In this document: positions 1 through 12,884 of the stretch, in pieces
Position numbering within the stretch: position 1 is the stretch's first letter
Layout of the letters: each line of letters starts with the position of its first letter
Source of the DNA: Whitmania pigra
Lineage: Eukaryota; Annelida; Clitellata; Hirudinida; Haemopidae
Reading direction: 5' to 3'
DNA length: 64,000 nt
NCBI GenBank assembly: GCA_021613335.1
Contig: JAJTWR010000013.1
Span: 217,501-281,500, forward strand
Notes under the pieces: model-generated
What the model was told of the DNA's origin: nothing
The model's input: the letters and a program-made list of their open reading frames with translations, nothing else
Database searches by the model: none
Translations under genes and position numbers: made by a program

Positions 1-3000
1 TGTTCATCTATCCCTCCGTCCACTCATCCGTTGAGTAGGCGTGGCTCAATTCAATTTTCTGTATTTGACAATAAATCTTCACTCGCCAGGCTAATTGCTC
101 TAATATCGAATTTACAAGACTCCCCATCCTCACGAGAAAACGACCAGTCCTGCGAAAAGTCGTAACTCCTAAAAACTCCTCAAATGCTCATTTCCACCCC
201 GCGATACGGAAATGAGACTTTCGTGATCAAGTGACTTCCTGGAGTCAATTTTGTCATCGACAGGGATGCGCCACCACTCGACACCTTGAATGGAAAACTC
301 GCCCGCCTGCGTCTCACCTCGCTGAAAATTTCGCTCCAGTTTCTCTTTCACTTCGCATGTCTGTTTTCAATCAAATTAACCGGGTGCTCGTTCAAACGGC
401 ATAAAAGTACTTTAAAAAGTAAAGACAATTCCAATGGCATGACATTTAGGGCGAACGATAAACCTCCCAATAAGTGGCAGACTGATATGGGACGGGCTCC
501 GGCGCTAATCACGAAGTTATAACTCGATCATGCAGACATCGCATTTCAGTTCATGTTTCCAATCTGCTCAAAATCGCATCTGGAAGGGCAATTAAGATGT
601 GAAAATCCGATAAGGAATATAAATCAAAGAGGGTCTGAGCTGCTCGGAATCTCTGAAAGCCTCTCGATGTTTACACTTCATGTCGTTCACCTGGTTCGAG
701 AAAACAGTTAAAAAAAAACCACGGAAAAACTGCAGACGCATGTGTGACTTTCTCATCGCTTTACTACAACGGAGGCAGGAAGGGTGTAGTGATGTGGTGA
801 TGTATTGTTGTGCAATGACAATGTAATGGACAATTTACTCAATTTAAGTAACTCATTACTCATATAATTGTTTTATTATGTTATAAATAATTTTACTTTA
901 CGTGACATCGACTACAGAGTAACTTCCTTTTCTTATTCTCTAAACTTTTATATAAATGCATTGAACGTGTTATGTGTTCCAGCCATAAAACATTTTAAAA
1001 CCTGAAGAAAGGAATTTGCTTTAGAAGGATCGAGTTTTATTTAGCCTCAAAATGGGACATTTTTAAAAGCATTCTTCCTGGCTTTTGTCGGATATCTTCG
1101 TAAATTCTTCCAATAAATTTCATAAAGTCGGCAATCATGAAATTGAAAGTACTGAGTTAAAATCGGGAATATAATTTGGGGGAGGGCAGAGGGAAACAAT
1201 CTCCCTGAATCCAGTTGCGCCCCCCCTTCCTGAATTTTGTCTAGAAAGAAGAAATGGTCATCTCCTCCTCAACTTGGAAAAAGCTGAAATGACGTCCCTC
1301 GTTAAAATGTGCTGCTCTGCGTACAAATTCGATTCGAGTTTCGTTACTTTTTTGCTTTTAAATAAACTTTATCATGGGTCGCTAATTTGGAAAGACAAAA
1401 ATAAACACTTGTTATCTTTCGACGAGTGCAAAAATAAGTCTCTTGACAGAACTTTCGATGTTCGCAAGGCATGCAAACCCATCCTCTTACGACCTTGTTT
1501 CGAAGCAGTTAAAGAAACCACGATGTTTCTCTCGTGTCGAGACGAACTTAAAATTAAGGCATCCGTTCCACAAGATATTAAACCAAAACTTACTTAATAA
1601 TTCTCGCAAGTGCGGAATCTTTGTTGGAGAAACTAATTTGCATATTTTAAAATTCTATATATTTTCGCACGTTTCCTTCCAAGGAGTTTGAGATGTTTCG
1701 CATCGCTTGACGGACGTTAGGACGCTCGTCTGTTGATTTTGAGAGCAACCGTGGCGGTTTGAAATAACTCAAATTTAAGTCAAACAAAGTAATTTATACG
1801 ATAAGTTAAATGGCATCGGACCAAACATTGGAAATTGCGGCCTAATAATAACGACGACGTTGGGAAAGGCATTAAGGGTGAGAAAAACACGCGAAAGAAA
1901 TTAGTTGCAAAACTTCAAAGAAAGTTCAAGAAGAATTCATCTCAAACTTTCCACCACCATCCGAAACATTGCCAGTCTCGTCTAATGGAGTTAGGATAAC
2001 GACTGGAGTCTGTTACTATTATTAAGGCCGCCACCATCATTATCAGCAATATTAGCACCAGTATCTCCACAAAATAGTCGTCACTATTATCATCAACGTC
2101 AACGTCACCGTCATCGTCGTCATCAAATTCACATTTGTGAAAAGAGCCATTACCATGCTGGGATTGTTTGGAAGTCTAAGTTGAACGGTGATGGTGATGA
2201 TGATGATGAGTTTTGACTCACCGGCTCTCACCGATTCGTCAGAGATTTCATTGTACCATGTATCTACATTAATCACGTAATCACATTAACCATTTAACCG
2301 CACTAACCGAGTAATCACATTAACCACGGTGGACTGTGTCATCCTCTAACTTCTTTCCACGAGTTCCTGCCATCATCTTTCTCTTCCTTTTCAAATGGTC
2401 TCGGGTTTTTCCATTTCAACGCCAGCTCGATGTTTACAGAGCCATAAATACTTTTCCAAATCTACGCTGAGTGCTTATTCGCATCTTTTTGGCGATTTTT
2501 TCCACTCCAACTTTTTACATTGCAACTCATTGATTCCAGTTTGTAACTTTTATTCTTCCGACCCGTCAGAGTAACAGTAAAATTTTACATTTTTAGCCGA
2601 GAACGGCTGGAGAATATCCATTCAAGGAAACTGCCTTCGTGTCAAAAAAGAATTGAAATTAAAAAAAAAAATTAAAACGGGAATATTCGTTGAAAAGGAA
2701 ATATTCCCGAACATTGTCTGAAAAACAAACGAATGATGTTTATTATTTTCTGATATTTTTAAAAGTTAAAATATGATTTTTGAAAGTCAACAAGGGTGGA
2801 TTTCAATTAAAAGTCGCCAAAACTCGTCACAGTTTTCCTTTGCATTGAGAAACTACAAAAATGTTTGCAAAATAAAATCCCTTATCATCTTATTTATGAA
2901 TAGTCATTTTAAAAAAATTTATCAACCACAATTTCAATATCTTCAGCTCTCTTCGGTCCTGGATTAAAAGAAAATGCTCGTACAAAACAATCGATATCTT

Positions 3001-5069
3001 TGGAAGAAATGTTGCACTGGAATTTGTTGGAAGCTTTTTGTCTTTTGAAGAATAACAAAAATAACAATTATTTTGAAATGAAAATAATATTTGGAAACAT
3101 AAACACTCACAGGGACATGAAATAATATTTTGAAATAAGTTTGTGACTTATAATTAAGCCAATAACTATCTCCTATTTTTAACGTTGAAGCAGTGAAACT
3201 TCTCACAAACGGGAAGACAGTTTTGTTGCAGGTTGGAAAAGGAAACCAAAAATGAAATTTTGGTGTTATTTCCACCTCGGGCACGTAAAGTGATTTAAAA
3301 CCCCGAGAAAACATAAAATTCAACTTTTATTCCTCGGGAGGAGCACGTATCTGAATGAATTTAAATATTTTCTTTGATAACCAGTTTGGTCTGTGCGATC
3401 ATTTGGATCACTAACTGTAGGTTAATTAATGTGATTAATTAGTTTTCAATTAATTAAGAACTTCAGCGTCAAGATAACCAGTGGAGAAGTGAAATTCCTG
3501 CGAGAGAATGCAAACGCTTCCCAATGAATGTTCGTTAAACAATTGCTACTGAATGTCTAACTAAATGTTATTAACCTTTATGAAGTTTTATTAATCGTTA
3601 TTAATGGCGCGAGTAATGAATCGTTCCAGCGTGCTAAATGTTTCTACACAAGTCAATAACCAGCCACGCGAGGAGAACACCTCCGTCAGTTGACGCAATC
3701 ATCAATCGATGATTTCATCATCATCTTCCTTCTCCTCCTCCTCCTCCTCGTTATCATCATCACAATCACCACCACCACCACCATCGTCATCATCATCATC
3801 ATCGCTACCATCTATTGGTCATCAACTAATGCTTGAAGATTGTTTCGACGTTGCACTTGTTGACTCCTTGTTCTTCCAACGAAGATAATTAACGTCGACA
3901 TTTTCATTTGCTTCATTTACTAGTCATTTTACAACGTCATCGCAAATAAGACATGACGTGGGACTTCGGAAGTGAGTAAATTGTTTAAGTAGTCATGCAT
4001 GGATGCACATTTATCACACGTATCACAATCTGCGAAAAAAGAAAGTTTTCAAAAAATGTGGGTGTGATTGGGTGCAGTGATTTTGGACGCAAATATAAGA
4101 TATGACTAATGTGAGATTTGTATGAGACGGTACGTGATTGGCAAATTTGGATGCGATATTCGTGATCAGCAGCTAATAATCATCGAGGAACTCGTAACAG
4201 TGTTCAGGAAGCAAAAACATTTTTATTTAAGAAGTAAATATTCCTTGTGGCTCTTGTTAAACCTTTTTCTGGGACAATTAACGATGAAAGTCCATTCATT
4301 ATAAAATACTTGGCTCTCATATATCTCCATTTCATGCTGTTCTGCATTAACACCTGGATGCAATGATGCAACTCCATTATAACGATATCCGTTCTAAATC
4401 TGTAAGAAATTAAGACGGATTGGGGTAAAGATCAAATGCTTTGCATCCAAACGCGGTTGTCATGGTGCAAGTCTCACAAACAAAAATCTTCAAAGAAAAT
4501 ATCTCTCCTCTTCTCACGTAACGTCGACATATACCGAGGTGATGTATCGCAATGTATAAAAATAGCTTTCTATGCAATCAACATTGTTAATGTTTGTAAA
4601 CAACAACAACAACAACAACTGCTTGTTCTCTGAGACGTGCTTGCGAATTCATTTCAATTGCATGATTTCAACGCATTTCGCCAAAAAAAACACAATGGAC
4701 GGATGTCGTCTTGCTTTTGGGACATCTTTTGGTTCCTCTTTGTCGTTGCTATTAACGGGTGGTACGATGAAAGTTATCATCCCCAGCATAATCGTCGTCA
4801 TCTTTATCAAGGTAGAAGTGGTCGCAATATAACTTTCGTATCGCATTACCTTCGTATCGACATCTTTATAGTTACCATCAACTGCACTTGATCACAATCA
4901 CATTCATCATCATCATCACCACCATCACCATAATCATCACCGTCACCATCAACAGTACCATCATCATCATCATCACAAAAGCGATCATCCCAAAAATGGC
5001 TCATTGCTTAAACTGACTAGGATGACTCAGAACAGCAGGCCTGCAACATCTTGATCTCACGTTACTTAC
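1..5069. other. Non-coding, probable intron of RGK-like GTPase gene
   Basis: I see no convincing coding exon on either strand in these 5 kb. The stretch follows a clean splice donor (gtaagt on the minus strand) of the RGK-like gene, so the simplest reading is that it is a long intron whose next exon lies left of the window. It holds low-complexity trinucleotide patches: ATC/GTC-type near 2030-2120 and 2190-2215, CTC/CAT/CAC-type at 3716-3810, (CAA)n near 4600-4617 and CAT/CAC-type at 4893-4978. A C-rich patch near 1180-1225 resembles other dispersed repeats in the window. An open frame at 1274-1597 has no recognisable domain. Confidence 0.5.
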
Positions 5070-6713
5070 CTTGATCGTTCTGTTCCTTGTTGGCCAGGTA
5101 CTCTGACGTCATCAGCTGGTTGACGAGGGTGCTCTTCCCGACGCCCGACGATCCGAGGACTGTCACGTGATAGACCTGAGGGGGAGGGGCGTGGAATTCC
5201 TCGGTCACGCAACACTGAACATTTTCCGCGTCGTTGCTCTTATTGGACCATCCTTCAACTGCTTCTTGTTGACTGGCCAACTCCTGGGGAAAACTTTCGC
5301 GTCCAGAGGTCAACGAGGACTTTCTCCGCTCGTTCATAATGACGTCGATCTTCGATGAACTGAGTCGTCTGCTTTCTGACGATCCTCTTCTTGTGATTGA
5401 TTGCAATTGATTGTTTGTCGACTGATTGACGGCCAAACAGGTCAGCGAACTTCTTCTGATGGAGTTGTTTCCAGGTGACAAACTGCAAACCTCCAGTCGC
5501 GAGTAACTTCCTCCAGCCACGGCTGCACTGCACCTTCTTTGACACGCCGAACTTTGGTCTCCAGCGACTAGCAAGAAGTGCCTGTTGCCGGATCCACAGA
5601 CCTTGAACGAGTCTCCCCTGCTGATGATTTCGCCCTTCTTCGTCGTAAAACTTCTCACTCTGTACACGGTCGGAGTGCTTCCAACGATGTCATGTTCGTT
5701 GTCCTGGCAACCGTTCGAATCGTCGTTTTGGACCTGTGAAGGTCTTCTGCTCGAATGTTCTTGGATCCTCCTTTTGTCGTTGAAACTCGTGTTTCTGCAG
5801 CTCTTCGACCTCTGAAACTTCTGTTCTTCATCTTTATCGGAAGAATCCCTGTGGAATTCGTCGCTTGGCAGCACATCGTTTCCATGACAACTTTCCGTGA
5901 ATGAGTGACGGCTTTTTCTTCTTCTTGTGTCAACTTGTGGGGAGTTTTTGAATGCATCTTCAGTGAAATTCGATTCGGCCTCAACAGAGTGAATGATGCT
6001 GCCGTTGGAGTGGAATTTGAATGAGTTGAGGGATTGCTCATCGGAATCACGACGATTTTCTGACAATCTGCGACACGCCACGGGACTTGGTGGCTGGATT
6101 TCCACTTTCACCTAATAAGAGCCAAATCTCTATATCATTTATTAAATTTATTGAATTCCCATAACATTTATTAAATTCCTATATCATTTATAAATCATTT
6201 ACAGACATTTGCAACACTTTAAATTATAATTGATTTATTTGCTGGTCCGAACTAAAGCTTGGACGTAATTTGGGGGATGGGTGGTGTTCTGATCCCCATT
6301 CTCCTCAAATGACAATTGTCGGCCTATAACTTATGCCGAAAAGAAGCAAAAAAGTCATTTCATCGAATGGAATATTTCGAAAAAAAAAACATGTTTGACG
6401 AGCACTTTGAAATTGAGTTGATTGAATGCCTGTCGTTAAAAGAAATTGTAATAATTGTGGACATGAAACTTATTTAACAGTAATATTTAACAATTGACAA
6501 AGAAACCTGTAAACTTCCGTCATTTTCCTTCTCTGGCAATCGACGAGAGTTCTTCCTCAAACTTTTCCTTCGAGAAGATCGCCTAATCTCCTCCGGCAAT
6601 CCTTCCGACCTCAAACTCTCCCTTGGCGAGGCTCGTTGAAATATTTCCGACGAGTCCTCAATCTGAATTTCGCAGCCGGAAGCTCTTGCTTTGAAAATCT
6701 CGAATTCATCCAT
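5070..6713 (-). CDS. RGK-like (Rad/Gem/Kir) GTPase, N-terminal part
   Basis: Two in-phase coding exons of a small-GTPase gene that continues left of the window. Exon 1 runs 6713 to 6507, starting at an ATG (MDEFEIF...), and ends at a gtttct donor. Exon 2 runs 6111 to 5070 after a ttattag acceptor and ends at gtaagt, leaving codon phase 1. The long N-terminal extension is rich in Ser, Arg and Asp. The G domain begins only at the end with the P-loop GSSGVGKST followed by LVNQLMTSEYL. A long extension ahead of the G domain and the QxMTSEYL segment after the P-loop are typical of RGK proteins, which bind calcium-channel beta subunits and calmodulin. Switch regions, the other G motifs and the C-terminus are not in view, so the RGK assignment is an inference. 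Extra 5' exons cannot be excluded. Confidence 0.62.
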
Positions 6714-7950
6714 AGTCCGACTCGAATTGGTAAGGCAGCGTACGAAAAGCTGAATTCCAACTTTTATTTCGGCTAATCTTGGCAAAAAAAAAAACCTTCA
6801 GAAAATCGTCAGGAGCATTTTTATAAGTCTCGAGCGATAAGCTCTAAAAGTGAACATCTGTTCACGCCTCGCTAAATGGCAGAGAGTCAACCGCCTACGA
6901 GAATTAAAGTTGGACAACAGGTGGGTCTCTGTAACGTTACAAGGTGCTTGCGAGGCTACCAACGCTTTTAATGCTTCAGAAAGCGAATGAAACTTGCCAG
7001 ATGTTTTCTTATCACCAGCATCCACCGGTCTTATTCGACGCGCGAGTTTATCGACAAATGAATATTTAATGTCGGAAATTAAGTCACACAAATATCGAAA
7101 TAATTAGTAATTAGCTTTTTCCTTTCTTATAAAATGTCTTCTCTGGATCCAACAAAGTCCATGATTAGTGTTTTATTTAAGGAAAAATAAATATACATTC
7201 CAATTGTTTTATCAAACGTCTCCCACGTCGAATGCTCTTCAATAAAGTTCGATCGCTTACTTGCCATTGAAAAAAATACGTGAAATAATAGTTGTAAATG
7301 ATTTTGAATAATCAAAGTCTAAAAGAAAAAATAGAAAAAATAAATAAAAATATCATAAAAGAACGCTTTAGATTACTACCACAATTTTTATTTCTATTCG
7401 GTTTGAAGTTTTATTTTAAAGTAAAATTTGGCAGATTTAAGCTTAGATTTGAATTTAGCTTGCTTGAACTTAGCTTGAATTGCAACTTTGTTGAAATGTA
7501 ACTCTGAGAAGGTCCAAGCTAGTTAAATAATGTTTACACGTATAATAAAACAGTATTGTTTCTAACTCTCGAGATGTAGAGATTTCGAGGAGACGACGAA
7601 TAGCTTTTAATTTAAATTGCTTTTACTTGTTGTTGATGATTCTGGCAGTTCTTAACTTTCAAAGGTTCCAAGAATTACAGCGAAATGAATTTCTATTTAT
7701 ATTCGCCCGAGGAATTCATGAATTGATGAGTTTCATCGAGAATTTTTAATGAAAAGATATTTAAAAACTGACATTTGATAAATTACCATTTTGTGAGATA
7801 AAATCAAAATATCGTCAAGTTGATTCATATTTCAATTCTTCAAAAATGCTTTACGAGTCAGCGCAGCATTATCTCGGGTGTTTTTTAATCTTTCCAGCAG
7901 CTGTTGTTGTTGAGAATTGTCAGTCATACAGTCATACATGATCTCTTTTT
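6714..7950. other. Intergenic / 5' flank, no gene seen
   Basis: AT-rich sequence upstream of the RGK-like gene. Short open frames at 6798-7091 and 7127-7315 (minus) show no domain, no good splice context and no family resemblance. Part of this stretch may be 5' UTR or promoter of the minus-strand gene. Confidence 0.4.
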
Positions 7951-8345
7951 GTCACGTTCAACTGGTGCGTAATAGTTGCCCATACACACTCAATAACACT
8001 GACATCAAGATCAAGTAGCTATCAAATCGTCTGACAAAGCACTGCATCAGTCCCTTGCACGATGGTATCGTTTGCTTAATGCATAGACAATTCAATTTTT
8101 CTTGAATGTCCAATAATGTTGGCAACAAATGGACCATGTAAGAGTAATTTTGAGCAAGTAATCCAGGCTATTTGCAATGGACTTCATGCATTCTATAAAA
8201 TCCTGCATTAACTTAATTTCGTATTCCTTAAAAACTGAAACATCAAGAGAAGCACACAAATCCTTCAATTCGTCACTGACTTTGATCAAATTATAGACAT
8301 ATATATGTCGTTTAATGAATTCCATCTGGTTGGGTATGGACACAT
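7950..8345 (-). pseudogene. hAT-family transposase relic
   Basis: The minus-strand translation from about 8343 resembles the middle of BED/hAT transposase-like proteins: a conserved acidic stretch (SDELKDLCASLDVSVFKEYE), then FIECMKSIANSLDYL. After a one-base frame change near 8150 it continues as MVHLLPTLLDIQEKL and then CKGLMQCFVRRFDSYL. The LLPTLL...K/EKL block after MKPIA-like residues is the usual order in this family. The frame change, later stops and absence of flanking zinc-finger or dimerisation regions in frame indicate a dead fragment. Similar but less clear remnants continue toward 7880 and 8550. Confidence 0.6.
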
Positions 8346-9207
8346 CGCTTGTGAGTTCATGATACCCGTAAGTACTTCAGGAAATTAGATGGTACACCCA
8401 AACTTCCACTCATAAACTTGTTAGTCGAACAAAGACATCATTTCGCCTTTATGGGGCTATTTTGGTTTTGACCTAGCCCAAAAACATCTAGAATAGAAAG
8501 ATGTTTGAGAAGATCTTCCATACCTTTTTCCAGTACGATCACTCCCTCACGTTGATGAACAAAAAAGTAGTAACTTGTCTATCAAATTCAAAAAGGAAAT
8601 GTAGAGAGCGCACAAAGACAGTAAAATAGGATTCTTTGTTTTTTAATGTTTAATTTTATCTTAAAAATGTAAAAAACAAAAGTATGTTCAAACAAAATAT
8701 TTTCAAATTTATAAAATACTCTTATAAAGTATTTTAAACTACCAAAATATAAAATACTTTTGTACTCTGAAATACTGCCCACCTCTGCTTACAACAAGGA
8801 CATTGAAACATTTCTCAGATATTATCTACACTCTTTATTTTCAACTATATGTAAAACGATTAACCAAATTTTTGAGTTTCGAATTTAAAAAAAAAATTAA
8901 AAAATGAAAAACAATCAAATGGTAAAATAAATTTCATTAAATGTCTTCTAGAATGAAGTTTAATTATACGCCGAACAGACAACAAACTTCGAAATACTTT
9001 CTCAGCATTAGCAACAGCAAATAAAGAATTCCTAATAATTAAATGACCTAATAATTAATGGGAATTTAGTCCAATTTAGGTTTCCAAAGTGTCAACAAAT
9101 TAGGAGTCGCTTTCAATCTGAAACGGTGATGTGATTAATTTGGATTTCGTGTTGAAATATGGAGATAATAAAATATTTAACATTGGTCAAAATTGTTATT
9201 TAACAAC
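8346..9207. other. Intergenic, nothing recognised
   Basis: AT-rich stretch between the hAT relic and the stop codon of the polycystin gene. A plus-strand run near 8380-8550 may be a continuation of the hAT remnant. Otherwise I see no coding exon or RNA gene. Confidence 0.4.
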
Positions 9208-12200
9208 TCACTGTTTTTTTACAGCATCATACACTTTGTCCTGCTCTTCTGGTTTATCTTGAACCTTCGGAGTGAATAACAAAATTAATTCTAAGAAGCC
9301 AACATTCAAAATAAAAGTTTTGTTGACACGTTACCTTCTTTATGTCATAAAGCAGCTTTGAAATTACTGTTGGACCTCGTACAGGATTTTCGGGAGAAAT
9401 AAATGGATTTGTTTTTAGTTCAAAAATATTCTTAGCCCTTCCAAATCCGACTTGCAATGATTTCAATTTCTCGTCTATATAGCTAGACTGCATTGACAAC
9501 AATTACACTGATTGCTACTGATTAGCTCGAATAAAAAATCATCGGGTAAAATAAATTAATAAATGTAGATAAATAAGAACCTTAAGATAATATTCAAGTT
9601 CATAGGTTAATTCATCCTGTTGAGGATATGTCAGGAAACTGTCCAATGTTATGCCTTGACTGATGTACTTGCTGACCACAATCTCAGCAGCATCAGAGGG
9701 GTGACCCAAGCTGTTAAGCGATGTAAATTGCATCTATTATTACAATAATTAGAATTTATTAACTTAAGATATTTGAAAAAATATACTCCATCATCGTTTT
9801 TATCCAATCCTGTACTGAGATCAATGGAGGTTCATTGTACTTTTTGCGGAACAGTTGAGCCAATTTCTAAAAACAGCCAACCCTCGTTAAGTTGATGTTG
9901 CATCTAAATATTATATTTAGCCGATGTTTTGAGTGCGTTATATATCCGAATGGGATGTGGATCGCTTTACCTTGACTCGAGGCAACGATATTGATTTGGC
10001 CAACCAATTAAAAGTACGTGTACGAAGATCTACTTAATGTCAAATTAATAGTATGTTATTTTTATAAATTAAAGAAAGGTCATTGAGGATTGACACAATT
10101 AAAATCGTGTCAAAACAGCACGGAATTATTTACTCCATCAAATCGTTTTAAAGGCTTATTCATGAAAGTTGACTATTCTAAATTTTTGACATTTACATAA
10201 AATAATATCTTATTTGCTTCGTTCCGACCACCATGCTTATTATTTTATTAGTAACCCGAACGGTATTAGTATGCTATAGGTCCTTCTCTTAAATCTCTTG
10301 AGATGAAATAAATAATAAATACGTAAATTATGAGAACCGGATTTAGGGAGACATGGCCTTCCCCGTCATTTGTAAAATATAGTAAAAATAATGTAAACCT
10401 AATGTAAAATAAATATTTAAATTAAAATTTTAAAAAATGTATTGTAATTTAGTATTTAAAAAAATATTTAATTAATTTACTACTTTTGACGAACATTTTA
10501 GCTACTGCACCCCTCCACTAAATCCGCTCACTAGTCTTAATGTGTGACCACGCCCCGCCCCGCCCCCCCCCCCTCTCCTCAAAGTATTCTATCTATGCCA
10601 TATATGAGAACTAAAGGAAATATCTCAATGGTTCATATGAATGTTACTTGATTATTTATGAAAATCAACACAACTCACTCTGTAGCTGTACTCAAGCATT
10701 TGCATTTCAAACTTTTGTTTTTGATGAAGCAAACTTACGTCAGAGTAAGCGCTGAGTATAATGGCTAGGAAGCCAGCCATAAAGATGAAGAAAATGATGG
10801 CTTCGAAAACAATTGAAAAATAATTTGCCAAAGTACTTGAAGCGTATCGGAGAGGATGGAAATCTAAATCTCCAAGAAGAATTCTTATCATCGAAGCCCT
10901 GGTTGTAAATGTAGGCGGATGTAGATACTATTATTAAATATATAAACGAATCCAAGTTAAACATACATAGAATTAGAAACGTAAGCAAATTCTTCGAATT
11001 CATAACCAAATAAAACTAATCCAGCCAAAGCAAATGCAACATATACTACTCCACAAAGAAAGAGGAGTCCAGTTAATTCGCTCGAGCACAAGTAGACGGT
11101 CTTCGACAGACTCCATAACGTAGAATTGAAACTCAGATATCTGAAGAGCTTTAAGAAAAAAAATTAAGGTCATAATAAGTAAGATAATAAGTTCAAACTG
11201 ATTGCGAACCTTGATGAAAGAGAGGCAGAACACTATTGACATGGCACTGTCAGACCAGTGAAGCAATTTCCCAAGAAATAGGGTGCTGTGTGAAGTTAGG
11301 CTCTCAGGTTTTGCCTTCTTTGTCACAAAAGTACTGTAGAGGCCTATACCAGTACAACAGAGGCTTATGATCACAACCGTTAAATCGGAGATAGAAGCGA
11401 AGTATAAAAGATATCTAAATTTGAAGGATGATATCTGCAAAATATTTTTTAGTTTAGTCTCTATTACTGTGATTACGAAGAATTGTTTAACTTTTGAATA
11501 AACAAACTCTTACTTCAATCATCGCAACGAAGCAGTAAAACAAAATGAAACAGTTGAAGAGAAACTCAACGATGACATCTATGAATTCAAGATTGGTTTG
11601 ATAACGGATGATTCTGACAACTGCCATGTCGTAAGAAGTAAACACGCCACCAGTCACTGGAAATTCCATCGCCAAACTGCAAATTGTTCACAGAGAAGAT
11701 TAAAAAAGTACTTTCTGAGAGACGAACCACTCACACAACGAAGCAATGATTATTCAGTTGTTTATTGAATAGAATGAATTCTATAAAGAGAGCCCTCGTG
11801 GATCGATCTATCCACTCGTTTGACTGGAGGGAGTCCAACATCATCAGAGCATCTTTTTTCGTCGCTGGCAGAGGAACTTGATAACCTTCGTCTGAGTAGC
11901 TATCTAATCTCCCAAAATAGTTCCCGAATCCTAGGATGTCCGAAACATTATACTGCCTGTTCGTAGTAATAAATCAATTAAAAGTGAATTGCGATTAACT
12001 TCCAGAGATGAACACCAACACTCCATAGGTGCCGACGAGTTGTTGTTTTTTTGAGATATAGGATGAAAGAGGTCGATAACATTTAAATTCAGGATCATCA
12101 AAACACTCCACCTCCATGCCTTTAATCTGTCTGATTACTGCCGAATACACTAATTTGTTCCTGTACAGAATGTAGCCTATCTCCTCATCTGTCAAGTTTC

Positions 12201-12884
12201 TTCCGCCATATTCCAACTCCCAATACAGCCCATTCATGAGGCCGTTTCGTAAATACTATAAGAAAAGTTCATTTTTTTTATCAGATAATGAATTAAATGT
12301 AACAAAATAAATCACCTCCCAGACATGATCTGTATTTGAGAGGTTAGAAAACGTAACCGAACTTGTGTCTTTGGAAATCGGAGAATGGACAAATAGTTGT
12401 GTGACAGAGTGCGTGATGTCATAAACCAATTTATAGTTTGAATTATCTGCGACTGAATTAATTTATAAAATATTGAAATTTTCATTTTGTGTTCATAGGA
12501 TACTGTGGTCAGTGTTGTCGTTAGACAAGCTTTCAATAATGTCCTTCATCAAATACAACAGCCAAAATTAGATCGAGTATTAGAAAAAAAGATTTTTTTA
12601 ATATTAAGAATTGGAAAAACTACTATAAATTATGACGACAAGGAAAGCCGTATGTATGATGAGCTCAATGAGAGCCATTTTCAGATATTTTTCCCTTTCC
12701 CCTGGATGCTTGTCTTCTATCATTCTCGTCGTTTGAAATTTGAGATCTGTAAGTTTTAACGTATCATTAAACGCCATAAGTACTACAAAAAATGAATACT
12801 TCTGAAGTTCTCACATTTCCTGTCTTCGAATTCGTCGAAATCGAAATCGACCATTTCATCATCATCATCCCTTTTCTTATCCAT
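9208..12884 (-). CDS. Polycystin-2-like (TRPP) cation channel
   Basis: A gene of 13 exons that all join in frame (663 codons plus TGA). Exons: 12884-12815, 12746-12624, 12446-12316, 12255-about 12016, 11952-11735, 11676-11514, 11434-11210, 11148-10967, 10898-10679, 9866-9787, 9710-9581, 9487-9335 and 9264-9208. The start is the ATG of a short acidic N-terminus (MDKKRDDDDEMV). Exon 2 carries the first membrane segment after REKYLKMALIEL. Exons 3-6 are the extracellular polycystin domain (NGLYWELEYGGRN, DRSTRALFIEF, EFPVTGGVF). Exons 7-9 hold the remaining helices and the pore, with the selectivity-filter region RILLGDLDF and LAIILSAYSDV in S6. The spacing between FG and RILLGD equals that of PKD2. 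The tail has only a degenerate EF-hand-like segment (VQDWIKTMMDLGHPSDAAE) without Ca-binding loop acidics. The donor of exon 4 is weak (gtgttc or gtgttg). PKD2 versus PKD2L/PKD1L orthology is not resolved. Confidence 0.9.

Noticed and set aside
1274..1597. 107-codon open frame on the plus strand
   Set aside because: No domain, no splice context and no family resemblance. It sits by a dispersed repeat; length alone is not convincing.
4890..4980. Possible CRISPR-like or regulatory repeat array
   Set aside because: Only irregular ATC/CAC triplets with no spacers; ordinary low-complexity sequence in a eukaryotic genome.
6798..7091. 97-codon minus-strand frame upstream of the RGK-like gene
   Set aside because: No good start context or acceptor leading into it and no recognised motif. 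More likely 5' flank.
10720..10745. Splice donor gtaagt inside the polycystin pore exon
   Set aside because: Reading through keeps the family pattern (SAYSDVSLLHQKQKFEMQ) and joins the next exon in phase. Using the internal donor would remove conserved S6-flanking residues.
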